The notes under the pieces: model-generated | Seen by the model: only the letters and a program-made list of their open reading frames with translations | The model's database searches: none | What the model was told of the DNA's origin: nothing | Part shown: piece after piece, positions 17,848 to 26,278 of the stretch | Numbering within the stretch: the stretch's first letter is position 1 | Layout: each line of letters starts with the position of its first letter | NCBI RefSeq assembly: GCF_014695725.1 | Contig: NZ_JACJOU010000032.1 | Span: 82,320-146,319, forward strand | DNA from: Microcoleus sp. FACHB-672 | Lineage (GTDB): Bacteria; Cyanobacteriota; Cyanobacteriia; Cyanobacteriales; Oscillatoriaceae | Length of the DNA: 64,000 bases | Reading direction: 5' to 3' | Program-made: the position numbers and the translations under genes

Positions 17848-18792
17848 ATGCAACTGAAGCCAATTAATCAGCAAGTTGTTGCAGTCGTTGGGGCTTCCAG
17901 CGGCATCGGACGTGAGGCAGCCCTTCAATTTGCTAAGCGAGGGGCAAAGTTAGTGGTCTCGGCTCGCAATGAATCCAAGCTGGCGTCTTTGGTAGATGAG
18001 ATTCAGGGCTTTGGCGCTGAGGCAACCGCTATCGTTGCCGATGTATCGGTATTCGAGCAGGTCAAGGCGATCGCAGACCGTACGGTTGAAGTTTATGGCC
18101 GGCTCGATACGTGGGTGCATTGCCCTGCCGTCGGACTCTTTGCCACATTCGACAACACCACACCCGAAGAGTTTAAGCAGGTCATTGATGTTGGCCTCAT
18201 GGGACAGGTATATGGTGCAATGGCGGCACTCCCCCATCTCAAGCGTGAGGGACGAGGGGCGCTGATCCACATTTCTTCAATGGAAGGCGTGCGAAGTCTC
18301 CCCTACCAAAGTGCCTACTCCGCAGCAAAACACGGGGTCGAGGGATTTATCGAAGCGATGCGCGTGGAGTTGCAACATGAGGGCTTACCCATCAGCGTCA
18401 CGAGTGTGAAGCCGGCAGTCATCAATACACCCTTTTGGAATAATGGTAAGACCAAGCTAGGCGTGAAGCCGGCAGGAATACCGCCCTACTACGACCCCAG
18501 GTTGGTGGCTGATGCGATCCTCCACGTCGCGGAACATCCAACGCGTGACTTCTTTGTTGGAGATGCGGCCAGACTTCTCGATGGACTACAGCGGATCTCA
18601 CCCGAACTGGCAGATTCCTTGTTGCTGCTCATCGGCTTCCAGGGTCAACGCACCAACGTGCCGAAGTCCCCAGACGATCGCAACAACCTTTACGAGCCGT
18701 TTCCAGACGATGCCAGGGTTGATGGAGACTATAGCAATTTAGTGATACCAAGCCTTAGCGACTGGCTGGCGAAGAATTTTTCTTTCCTGTGA
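17848..18792 (+). CDS. SDR-family oxidoreductase, copy 1 (C-terminally short)
   Basis: 314 aa. N-terminal NAD(P)-binding motif GASSGIGRE (residues 15-23), Ser in HISSMEG, and Tyr/Lys in YSAAKHG. The motif normally NNAG reads HCPA, shared with its neighbour. Start ATG at 17848 has AAGGAG 7-8 nt upstream. It is a close paralogue of the next gene, including the ribosome-site region, so the pair is a tandem duplication. This copy stops after SDWLAKNFSFL and lacks the hydrophobic C-terminal anchor seen in copy 2, so it may be soluble while copy 2 is membrane-attached. Substrate unknown; a link to the PHA genes upstream is only positional. Confidence 0.87.
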   Translation: MQLKPINQQVVAVVGASSGIGREAALQFAKRGAKLVVSARNESKLASLVDEIQGFGAEATAIVADVSVFEQVKAIADRTVEVYGRLDTWVHCPAVGLFATFDNTTPEEFKQVIDVGLMGQVYGAMAALPHLKREGRGALIHISSMEGVRSLPYQSAYSAAKHGVEGFIEAMRVELQHEGLPISVTSVKPAVINTPFWNNGKTKLGVKPAGIPPYYDPRLVADAILHVAEHPTRDFFVGDAARLLDGLQRISPELADSLLLLIGFQGQRTNVPKSPDDRNNLYEPFPDDARVDGDYSNLVIPSLSDWLAKNFSFL

Positions 18793-18822
18793 GGCGCAGG
18801 AAGCGAAGCTAACGCGTAAACA

Positions 18823-18860
18823 AATTGTGTTGCCAGGAAAGCTAGCCTTGCAACACAATT
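18823..18860 (+). terminator. Stem-loop between the two SDR copies
   Basis: Perfect 11-bp inverted repeat AATTGTGTTGC / GCAACACAATT enclosing 16 bases that can pair further (AGG/CCT). No T run follows, so it may be a processing or attenuation hairpin rather than a classical terminator. Confidence 0.45.
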
Positions 18861-19010
18861 CCTTAGAAACGAAGCGTGACAATTATTTTTTTATCCGACA
18901 AATCATCTGTTATTCGACAGATGTATTGATTGAAAAGTTGAGTTTATAAATTTCAACTAAACGGTTCAGGCGTGAAGAATTTTGAATAAAAACTTTAAGG
19001 AGTAGCATTG

Positions 19011-20027
19011 ATGCAACTAAAGCCAATTAATCAGCAAGTTGTTGCCATCGTTGGGGCTTCCAGCGGTATCGGACGTGAAACAGCCCTTCAATTTGCCAAG
19101 CGCGGGGCGAAGTTAGTTGTCTCGACTCGCAGCGAAGCGAAGATTGCACCCTTGGTAGATGAGATCCGTGGCTTTGGCGGTGAGGTAACCGCTGTGGTTG
19201 CGGATGTAACCGTATTTGAGCAGGTTAAGGCGATCGCAGACCGAACCGTGGAGGTGTATGGCCGGCTCGATACGTGGGTGCATTGCCCTGCGATCGCCGT
19301 TTATGCTGCTTTCGACAAAACAAAACCCGAAGAGTTTAAGCGCGTCATTGATGTCGGCCTCATGGGGCAAGTATATGGCGCGATGGCAGCCCTACCCCAT
19401 CTTAAGCGTGAGGGGCGGGGGGCGCTGATCCATCTGTCTTCAGTTTTAGGCCGGCGAAGTGTGCCGCTTCAAAGTTCTTACTGCACGGCAAAGCACGGTA
19501 TGGAAGGCTTCATCGAAGCGATGCGCGTGGAACTGCAACATGAGAAAATCCCTATCAGCGTCACGAGTGTGAAACCCGCCGCAGTCAACACACCTCTCTA
19601 CAACAATGCCCTCACGAGGTTAGGCGTCAAACCGGCCAGCTTACCACCCTTTTACGAACCCAGTTTAGTCGCTGACGCGATTCTCTATGTTGCCGAACAT
19701 CCCACCCGCGACTTCCTGGTTGGGGATGCAGGGAGAATGATAGATGTGCTACAGCGGCTTTCTCCATCACTGGTAGATTTCATATTAGAGCGCGTCGCCT
19801 TCCGATTGCAGCGCACTGACCAGCCGAAGTCTGAAGATGGGCCAAATAATCTTTACGAGCCTATCCCATCCCATGACCGAGTTGAGGGAGACTTCAAGAA
19901 CTTAGTGATACCGAGCCTTACCGACTGGTTGGATAAGAATCCAGCGCTTAAATGGGGGGCACTTGTCAGTACCGTTGCCTTAGCGTTTCTGGCGGCACAA
20001 GCCTTCAAAACTGGGGGGCAAATTTAG
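19011..20027 (+). CDS. SDR-family oxidoreductase, copy 2 (C-terminal anchor)
   Basis: 338 aa starting at the ATG at 19011. A TTG one codon upstream is in frame, but the ATG corresponds exactly to the start of copy 1 and has the same AAGGAG site. Motifs match copy 1: GASSGIGRE, HCPA in place of NNAG, HLSSVLG and YCTAKHG. The C-terminus adds about 25 residues, with a hydrophobic helix (GALVSTVALAFLAAQAF) that should anchor it to a membrane. The two genes are separated by 218 bp containing a stem-loop, so they could be expressed separately. Function unknown beyond NAD(P)-dependent oxidoreduction. Confidence 0.87.
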   Translation: MQLKPINQQVVAIVGASSGIGRETALQFAKRGAKLVVSTRSEAKIAPLVDEIRGFGGEVTAVVADVTVFEQVKAIADRTVEVYGRLDTWVHCPAIAVYAAFDKTKPEEFKRVIDVGLMGQVYGAMAALPHLKREGRGALIHLSSVLGRRSVPLQSSYCTAKHGMEGFIEAMRVELQHEKIPISVTSVKPAAVNTPLYNNALTRLGVKPASLPPFYEPSLVADAILYVAEHPTRDFLVGDAGRMIDVLQRLSPSLVDFILERVAFRLQRTDQPKSEDGPNNLYEPIPSHDRVEGDFKNLVIPSLTDWLDKNPALKWGALVSTVALAFLAAQAFKTGGQI

Positions 20028-20127
20028 CTTAAGCAGCATTCATCACCTTTACCGTTAACAAACTTGGGGGATAATCGGCACCTTCTTCTCAAAGGTACGA
20101 TTTAGCGATAAGTTGACATTATTCCCG

Positions 20128-21543
20128 ATGCAACCACCCCCAATCATGCCCTCGAAGAAGGACATTTTATTAATCCAGGCTGCGAGAAGTGGCGATATCG
20201 CCCAACTGCAAACTACACTCGCTCAGGGTGCTGATGTTAATGCAACGAATCAAGATGGCACCTCTGCTTTAATGTTTGCCGCCCAGTATGGCTACACCGA
20301 GATTGTTCGGCTGTTGCTGGATGCCGGCGCGGATGTCAATTTTGCCAGAAAACGCTTTGGGATTACGGCGTTAATGTTAGCCGCCGCTAATCAGAGAGTT
20401 GACACGGTGCGACTTTTGGTATCTAGAAACGCAGAGGTGAATGCTAAAAATGATGATGGCAGCACCGCGTTAATGGCGGCAGCACTTAAAGGAAATCTTG
20501 AGTGTGTGCGAATCTTGCTGGATGCTGGCGCACAGGTTAATGTCCAAGATAAGGATGATGATACTGCGCTGAAACTGGCCCTCAAGTCTTCTAACGCTGC
20601 TGTGGTAAAGCTTTTGCTTGAAAATGGGGCAGATGCGAATGTGATCGCAGAGGACGGCAAAACTGCGGTTATGCAAGCAGTTGAAGCAGGAAACTTAACT
20701 GTTGTAGAGGCTTTGTTAAATGCCGGCACTGATGTCAATGTCAACGACGAAGAAGGCGAGACAGCGCTGACATTAGCCGCAGATAGCGGTAATACCGACA
20801 TCGTGCAAGCCTTACTGAATGCCGGCGCTGATGTTAACACCAAAAATCCGGATGGATGGACAGCGCTAATGGCGGCGGCAGCAGGGGGTTATACAGAGAC
20901 TGTGACTGCCTTGCTGAATGCCGGCGCAGATATCAATGCCAAAAATAATGATGGGGAAACAGCCTTACATTTAGCGGCTGTGGAAGGTCATGCCGGCGTT
21001 GTAGAACGGCTTGTCAACCAAGGTGCAGATATATTAGCAAAGAATCGGCTGGGTGACACGGCTTTAATGGTTGCCGTCTTGCACAATCACAGCAAAACAG
21101 TAGAAATTTTGCTTCAAGGTGAGAAAGAGCAAGTGCAGTCTCTTTTGAAAGCAAGGAACACTGGGGAAACCGTATTAACTTTAGCTGCAAGTGCCGGCCA
21201 TCTGGAAACCGTGCAAGTATTGCTCAAGGCCGGTGTTCATCCTAACACGCGTTCGGAGGATGGAAAAACAGCGCTGATGAAAGCTGCTGATCGTGGTAAA
21301 GCTGAAGTCATTCAAGCCTTATTAGCAGCCGGTGCCGATGTGAATCTTTTGGATAATGCCGGCGCGTCAGCGTTAATGTGGGCAGCGCATCGGGGGCATG
21401 AGGGCGCTATTAAGCAATTGCTAGATGCCGATGTGGATGTAAACGTAAAAAACCGGGGAGGTTACACCGCTTCAATGATTGCGGATTTCAACGGTTATAA
21501 AAATGTAGTGAAATTGCTTAAAGCTGCCGGTGCTCTAGAGTGA
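20128..21543 (+). CDS. Ankyrin-repeat protein
   Basis: 471 aa made almost wholly of about 13-14 ankyrin repeats of 33 residues (pattern DGxTALMxAAxxGxxxxVxxLLxAGADVNAxN). No signal peptide, membrane segment or catalytic domain, so a protein-protein interaction scaffold in the cytoplasm. ATG at 20128 is chosen; the ATG at 20146 is equally possible, and neither has a strong ribosome site. The nucleotide repeats are well diverged, so it is not a recent expansion. One unit near residues 325-345 (LLQGEKEQVQSLLKARN) is irregular. Confidence 0.88.
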   Translation: MQPPPIMPSKKDILLIQAARSGDIAQLQTTLAQGADVNATNQDGTSALMFAAQYGYTEIVRLLLDAGADVNFARKRFGITALMLAAANQRVDTVRLLVSRNAEVNAKNDDGSTALMAAALKGNLECVRILLDAGAQVNVQDKDDDTALKLALKSSNAAVVKLLLENGADANVIAEDGKTAVMQAVEAGNLTVVEALLNAGTDVNVNDEEGETALTLAADSGNTDIVQALLNAGADVNTKNPDGWTALMAAAAGGYTETVTALLNAGADINAKNNDGETALHLAAVEGHAGVVERLVNQGADILAKNRLGDTALMVAVLHNHSKTVEILLQGEKEQVQSLLKARNTGETVLTLAASAGHLETVQVLLKAGVHPNTRSEDGKTALMKAADRGKAEVIQALLAAGADVNLLDNAGASALMWAAHRGHEGAIKQLLDADVDVNVKNRGGYTASMIADFNGYKNVVKLLKAAGALE

Positions 21544-21596
21544 GATGAATTAGGGGAGGTTAAAAGGTTTGGGGACTTGTGGCAAAAACTAGGGAT

Positions 21597-21690
21597 GGAA
21601 TATTTAACCACAGATAAACACAGATAACACAGATGATAAACCCCCATTATCTGCGTTTATCTGCGTTTATCTGCGTGCATCTGCGGTTAA
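21597..21690. repeat. TCTGCG-type dispersed repeat
   Basis: A block with arms CACAGATAAACACAGATA and TCTGCGTTTATCTGCG / TCTGCGTGCATCTGCGG. It is partly self-complementary, and the same motif recurs at about 45894, 47876, 50239 and 58050. It fills most of the gap between the ankyrin gene and the kinase fusion. Confidence 0.8.
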
Positions 21691-21908
21691 AATAATATAC
21701 CTTTAACCCCCACAAATGATAAATCGGCTTTATCCGTATTTATCTCTATTTATCTATGTATCCCCCTATGCCGATGCCGATCCCTTCGGCACGCTACGCT
21801 ATCATCTGTGGGAAAATATACTTCCGCAAAATATATGATTCTTTAACTTGGAAATAAATCCCCAAATCCCAGCTTCACCCCCAACAAACTACTAGAGAGT
21901 GCGAAGAA

Positions 21909-23837
21909 ATGAAAATATTTGTGCCGGGACGACTTTGCCTGTTTGGCGAACACAGCGATTGGGCAGGCGGTTACCGCTCAATTAATCCCGATTTAGAAAA
22001 AGGATACGCCCTGATTGCCGGCACCAATCAGGGACTTTATGCAGAAGTTAAACCTCATCCAACTCAGTTCATTCTTCGCATCTCCCTCAGTGATGGCAGC
22101 CGGCAAGAAATACAGCTTCCGATGGATGAGAAAACACTGCTTGCTGAAGCTGAAAAAGGCGGTTTTTTCAGTTATGCTGCTGGTGTTGCTTATCAATTTC
22201 TCACCCAGTATGGCGTGTTCGGGCTAGAGATTGATAACTACTTAACTGATTTGCCGGCTCAGAAAGGGTTAGCATCCAGTGCTGCGATTTGTGTGCTTGT
22301 AGCACGGGCGTTTAATCGCGTATATAAATTAAAAATGATGGTTCGCCAAGAAATGGAATTGGCTTATTTAGGTGAAATCTTGACCCCCTCTCGCTGTGGG
22401 CGAATGGATCAAGCTTGCGCTTATGGAAGCCAACCTATTTTAATGATTTTTGATGGTGATTGTACGGATGTTATTGAGTTAAAGCTCCAGAAAAATTTAT
22501 TTTTTGTCATCGTAGATTTGGGTGCCGGCAAAAACACAAAGGAAATATTAAACCGGCTCAATCAGTGTTATCCGTTTGCTGACAATGAAGTGCAGCAGAA
22601 TGTTCAGAAATATCTCGGTGCGATTAATTCTGAAATTACACAGCAAGCAGTTGAAGCCCTAGAAAAAGGCGATGCTGAACAAATTGGGGCGTTAATGAAA
22701 CGGGCACAGGCAGAATTCGATCAACATTTAATCCCTGCTTGTCCATCCGAATTAACTGCGCGGGTTTTGCACCAACTTCTGAATTACGAACCCATTCAAC
22801 CTTTTATTTTAGGGGGGAAAGGGGTTGGTTCGCAAGGCGATGGTTCCGTACAGTTTATCGTAAAAGACGAGGAAAGCCAACAGCAAGTTGTTAAAATTAT
22901 TGAGCGAGATTTTCCCCAAATGCAATCCTTAAAACTCACACTTCAGGCAGAGAAAAAAGTTCGCAAGGCGGTGATTCCGGCTGCCGGTTTTGGTACTCGT
23001 TTGTTCCCCGCTACGAAGGCGATCAAGAAGGAACTTTTCCCGATTATCGATAAAGATGGCAGGGCTAAGCCGGTGATTTTGGCAATTGTTGAAGAAGCCC
23101 TTAGCGCCGGCATCGAAGAAGTGGGGATTGTGGTGCAAACCGGCGATCGCGAGTTGTTTGAGAATTTCTTTAAAAATCCGCCGGCACCTGCACTTTTTAA
23201 GAAGTTATCTCAGCAGAACCAGGAATACTGCCGGTATTTAGAAGATTTAGGACATAGAATTACAATTCTGACACAAGACGTTCAAGAAGGCTACGGTCAT
23301 GCCGTTTTTTGTGCCAGAGAATGGGTGGGAGATCAACCATTTTTGCTGATGCTGGGCGATCACGTTTATTCATCGGAAACAGAGACTTCTTGCGCTCGTC
23401 AAATAATCGAAATATACGAGCAAGTTGAGCAAAGTGTTTTGGGTTTAACGGTGATGTCGGCAGAAATTATTTCCAAAGCCGGTTGCGTTGCCGGTTTCTG
23501 GCAAGAACCCCAGTCGATCCTTTCAATCACGCAACTTTATGAAAAGCCCACAATTGAGTACGCACGCCAACATCTGCGTGTAGACGGAATGCCAGAAGAT
23601 CAGTTCCTGTGCGCTTTCGGATTATATGTCTTCACGCCAAAGATTTTTGACAGCTTAGAAGAGAACATTAATAACAACTTGCGGGATAAGGGCGAATTTC
23701 AGCTAACATCCGGGGTAGAAAGATTGCGGCAGGATGAAGGAATCACCGGCTACCTTGTCAAGGGTAAATGTTTTGACACGGGATTACCAGAAACTTACTG
23801 GCAAACCCTGATTGATTTTAGAAAATCTGATGGCTAA
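21909..23837 (+). CDS. Fused GHMP sugar kinase and GalU-type nucleotidyltransferase
   Basis: 642 aa with two enzymes in one chain. Residues 1 to about 345 are a GHMP kinase: motif 1 PGRLCLFGEHSDWAGG (6-21), the ATP loop KGLASSAAIC (119-128), Asp167 in GRMDQACAYG as likely base, and motif 3 GGKGVGSQGDG (302-312). Residues about 352-640 are a UTP-glucose-1-phosphate uridylyltransferase-type domain: AAGFGTRLFPATKAIKKE (358-375), GYGHAVFCA, and LGDHVY with metal-binding Asp483-484 region. Such a pair would phosphorylate a free sugar at C1 and then make the NDP-sugar, a salvage route analogous to FKP (fucokinase/GDP-fucose pyrophosphorylase) but with the domains in the opposite order. The sugar is unknown; galactose or glucuronate are candidates. 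Start ATG follows GCGAAGAA. Confidence 0.88.
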   Translation: MKIFVPGRLCLFGEHSDWAGGYRSINPDLEKGYALIAGTNQGLYAEVKPHPTQFILRISLSDGSRQEIQLPMDEKTLLAEAEKGGFFSYAAGVAYQFLTQYGVFGLEIDNYLTDLPAQKGLASSAAICVLVARAFNRVYKLKMMVRQEMELAYLGEILTPSRCGRMDQACAYGSQPILMIFDGDCTDVIELKLQKNLFFVIVDLGAGKNTKEILNRLNQCYPFADNEVQQNVQKYLGAINSEITQQAVEALEKGDAEQIGALMKRAQAEFDQHLIPACPSELTARVLHQLLNYEPIQPFILGGKGVGSQGDGSVQFIVKDEESQQQVVKIIERDFPQMQSLKLTLQAEKKVRKAVIPAAGFGTRLFPATKAIKKELFPIIDKDGRAKPVILAIVEEALSAGIEEVGIVVQTGDRELFENFFKNPPAPALFKKLSQQNQEYCRYLEDLGHRITILTQDVQEGYGHAVFCAREWVGDQPFLLMLGDHVYSSETETSCARQIIEIYEQVEQSVLGLTVMSAEIISKAGCVAGFWQEPQSILSITQLYEKPTIEYARQHLRVDGMPEDQFLCAFGLYVFTPKIFDSLEENINNNLRDKGEFQLTSGVERLRQDEGITGYLVKGKCFDTGLPETYWQTLIDFRKSDG

Positions 23838-24267
23838 TTAAAGCATCATGAATATTCCATCCTGATGAGTATGACTCATATTGGTATTCAGGTTGCAGCC
23901 CTTGGAGTCAAACACATATATTGTCAGCAAGCGATCCCATCTAAAACTACAACATAGATCGCCGGCACAGTTAACCTCCTGCCACAGGGGCGCTGAGGGG
24001 CATCTGATCGCGCGTTCAATTGTTGCAAGGGTGCAGCAGAAAATTGCAGTGATCGCACGCGCAAATCATCCCAATTCGCATTCACTGAGACAACACGGGT
24101 TCTCGCTGTCCCACTTTAAGAGTACAGAGGGATAACCTCACTGAATGCAACTTGGTAGGAAGGATCAACTCCAGGGTTAATGCAGGTTGTTGAAACAATT
24201 AACAACCAATTTTCTGCATCAGTCGCGTTCAAAACTCAATTTAAGGCTGTGCCAATATTTACTGAAT
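23838..24267. other. Intergenic region before the amidase
   Basis: 430 bp with a small palindrome (ATGAGTATGACTCAT, near 23863) and no convincing gene. An open frame at 23881-24135 lacks a ribosome site and family resemblance. The amidase could begin as far up as a TTG at 24187. Confidence 0.4.
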
Positions 24268-25839
24268 ATGAGGAATTCCACCCCAGGTTTAAACTTGCAA
24301 CGTCCCCGCAACTTCCTATTTGAAAAAACGCTGAGGCTGGGTTGGGTACTGCCCAGCTTTTTAGGGGTTTTTCTGCTAACATCGCCAGTCCATGCGAACC
24401 AGCAATCTTGGCAAAGTGATGTTGAGCAAAACCAGGCTTCTGTGGATCGGGAGACAGCGCAAACGCTCACATCCCAAAACACAGAACAACCGCCCAGTGA
24501 GCCGTTTACCGTCGCGGCGGCTGCACAAACTCAGCTTCAAAATATCGAAGTAACGTCAGAGGGGTTGATTATTCGCACCAGTGGGAGAAGTCCAGATATT
24601 AATATTAAGCGAAGTCAAAACCGCACTTCGACAACGATTGATATCGCCGGCACGACACTCTCGCCCCAGTTGCAAAGCCGCAATATTACAGTAAATAATC
24701 ATGGCATCAGCAACCTGCAAGTCATCCAACTGAAAAGCTCACCGCCGGTTGCCCGCGTGATTTTAAATATGAACTCCTATAGTCCAGATGTGCAGGCATC
24801 TGCGAAGTCGGGGGGTGTGGTGGTGTGGCCTAGAGGAGGCGCAGCGCCCAGCATTGAGGCGTCTGCTCAACTGGCTACAATACAATCGATTCAGTTAGAA
24901 AATAACGGCACGCAAGTTTCTGTCAAAGCCGATCGCTCCCTTACCTTTACGACGGGATGGGATAGAGCAACTGCAGCTTACAAGATCACGATTCCCTCAG
25001 CTCAGCTAGCTCAGCAAATCACGAATATTCAGCCACCCGCCGGCAGCCTTGCATTATGGGTGCGTGTTTTGCAGGAAGATTCGCAAACCGTTAGCATCCT
25101 TGTGCAACCGGGTGCCGGTGTCCAAGTGGTCGGGGTGAATCAGCCAACTGGCCAATCCCTGTCCTTGGAAATGCAACGTTCACAAGTGGTTCTCCAGCCA
25201 CCGATGCCGGATGATGATCCTGTGCCGGTGCGACAGCCAACTCCCGTACCACCTAGAAACCCGACTCAACCTGCGCCCTCGCGTCCGGTTCCCAAGGGAC
25301 GAGTGGTGGTCGCCATCGATCCGGGACATGGGGGACGAGATCCCGGCGCAGTGGGAATCCGAGGTGTGCGGGAAAAGGATATTGTCATAGACATTTCCCG
25401 GCAGGTGACGCAACTGCTAGAAGAACAGGGCGTGCAAGCGATTATGACAAGAACAGATGACCGGGAAGTTAGCCTACAAGCGCGTGTGCAGATGGCTCAA
25501 CGGGCGAATGCTTCCTTATTTGTCAGTATTCACGCCAATGCAATTAATATGAGCCGGCCTGATGTTAATGGCATCGAAACTTACTATTACAGCAGCGGTT
25601 TAGGCTTATCTCGCGCGATTCACAAAAGCATTCTTCAGAGTACAGGTTCACGAGATCGGGGGGTGAGACAGGCGAGATTTTATGTGCTTAGACAAACTTC
25701 TATGCCGGCAACTTTACTTGAAGTTGGGTTTGTCACCGGCGCGGAAGATGCTGCTAGGCTATCCAATGCCGGTTATCGCACTCAAATGGCACAAGCAATT
25801 GCACGGGGCATTCTCCAGTACATTCAACAAGGTCGTTGA
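24268..25839 (+). CDS. amiC: N-acetylmuramoyl-L-alanine amidase (AmiC type)
   Basis: 523 aa from ATG 24268; a TTG at 24187 is an in-frame alternative. Signal peptide LGWVLPSFLGVFLLTSPVHA. Next is an AMIN domain (starting LQNIEVTSEGLIIRTSG), which targets the enzyme to peptidoglycan, a second less typical AMIN-like region, and a Pro-rich linker. The catalytic Amidase_3 domain fills the last ~180 residues, with zinc ligands in DPGHGG, VREKD and SIHAN and the catalytic Glu in LLEVGF. It cuts the stem peptide from glycan strands. In filamentous cyanobacteria AmiC-type enzymes open septal nanopores for cell-cell communication, so a role in septum remodelling is likely here. Confidence 0.9.
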   Translation: MRNSTPGLNLQRPRNFLFEKTLRLGWVLPSFLGVFLLTSPVHANQQSWQSDVEQNQASVDRETAQTLTSQNTEQPPSEPFTVAAAAQTQLQNIEVTSEGLIIRTSGRSPDINIKRSQNRTSTTIDIAGTTLSPQLQSRNITVNNHGISNLQVIQLKSSPPVARVILNMNSYSPDVQASAKSGGVVVWPRGGAAPSIEASAQLATIQSIQLENNGTQVSVKADRSLTFTTGWDRATAAYKITIPSAQLAQQITNIQPPAGSLALWVRVLQEDSQTVSILVQPGAGVQVVGVNQPTGQSLSLEMQRSQVVLQPPMPDDDPVPVRQPTPVPPRNPTQPAPSRPVPKGRVVVAIDPGHGGRDPGAVGIRGVREKDIVIDISRQVTQLLEEQGVQAIMTRTDDREVSLQARVQMAQRANASLFVSIHANAINMSRPDVNGIETYYYSSGLGLSRAIHKSILQSTGSRDRGVRQARFYVLRQTSMPATLLEVGFVTGAEDAARLSNAGYRTQMAQAIARGILQYIQQGR

Positions 25840-25887
25840 CAGCCGGTATCGTAGGGGAGAAGCATAAGCGTAGAAAATCTCCGATGT

Positions 25888-26033
25888 GAGCAAAATATTT
25901 AAACGCTCATGCTTCGCCCTTTCTTATGTTTTGCCCTTACAGTAAATAAGCATTTAAATATTTTCCTAAAATAAAATAAATTTTGCGCTCATACTTCTGC
26001 CTTACAGTGGATGAGCGCTTAAATATTTTGCTA
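25888..26033. repeat. MITE-like palindromic element
   Basis: Terminal 23-bp inverted repeats (25888-25910 and 26011-26033) match at 21 of 23 positions. The arms contain GCAAAATATTTAA and CGCTCAT. The interior holds partial direct copies of the same material (CTCATGCTTC/CTCATACTTC and CCTTACAGT). The total is 146 bp in the gap between the amidase and TPR genes. It could form one large hairpin in RNA or DNA. Confidence 0.7.
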
Positions 26034-26278
26034 AGATTACCAAGGTTCTATTCCCACTGTCCAAAAGATGGTTAACCATTTCTTAACTCCTCTATTGATC
26101 AAGGACGTAACAAATCATGGGATGATGAGGTGTAGGAGGAATTTTGGGCAGATCTAAAAAATCTTCAAGGTGTATGGTCAAGCCTGCACCGACAAGTTTT
26201 TCAGTTTTACTTTAAAATGGTGAATAGTCAAGAAGTCAGAACTTAAAAGGTTTACTTTTGTAAAGAGGAGTAACGAAT

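Noticed and set aside
20391..20843. Minus-strand frame inside the ankyrin gene
   Set aside because: Shadow of the repetitive ankyrin codons; repeated Ser/Ala-rich pattern is the complement of the repeats.
23881..24135. 84-codon frame before amiC
   Set aside because: No start signal and no recognisable features; lies in a plausible leader region.
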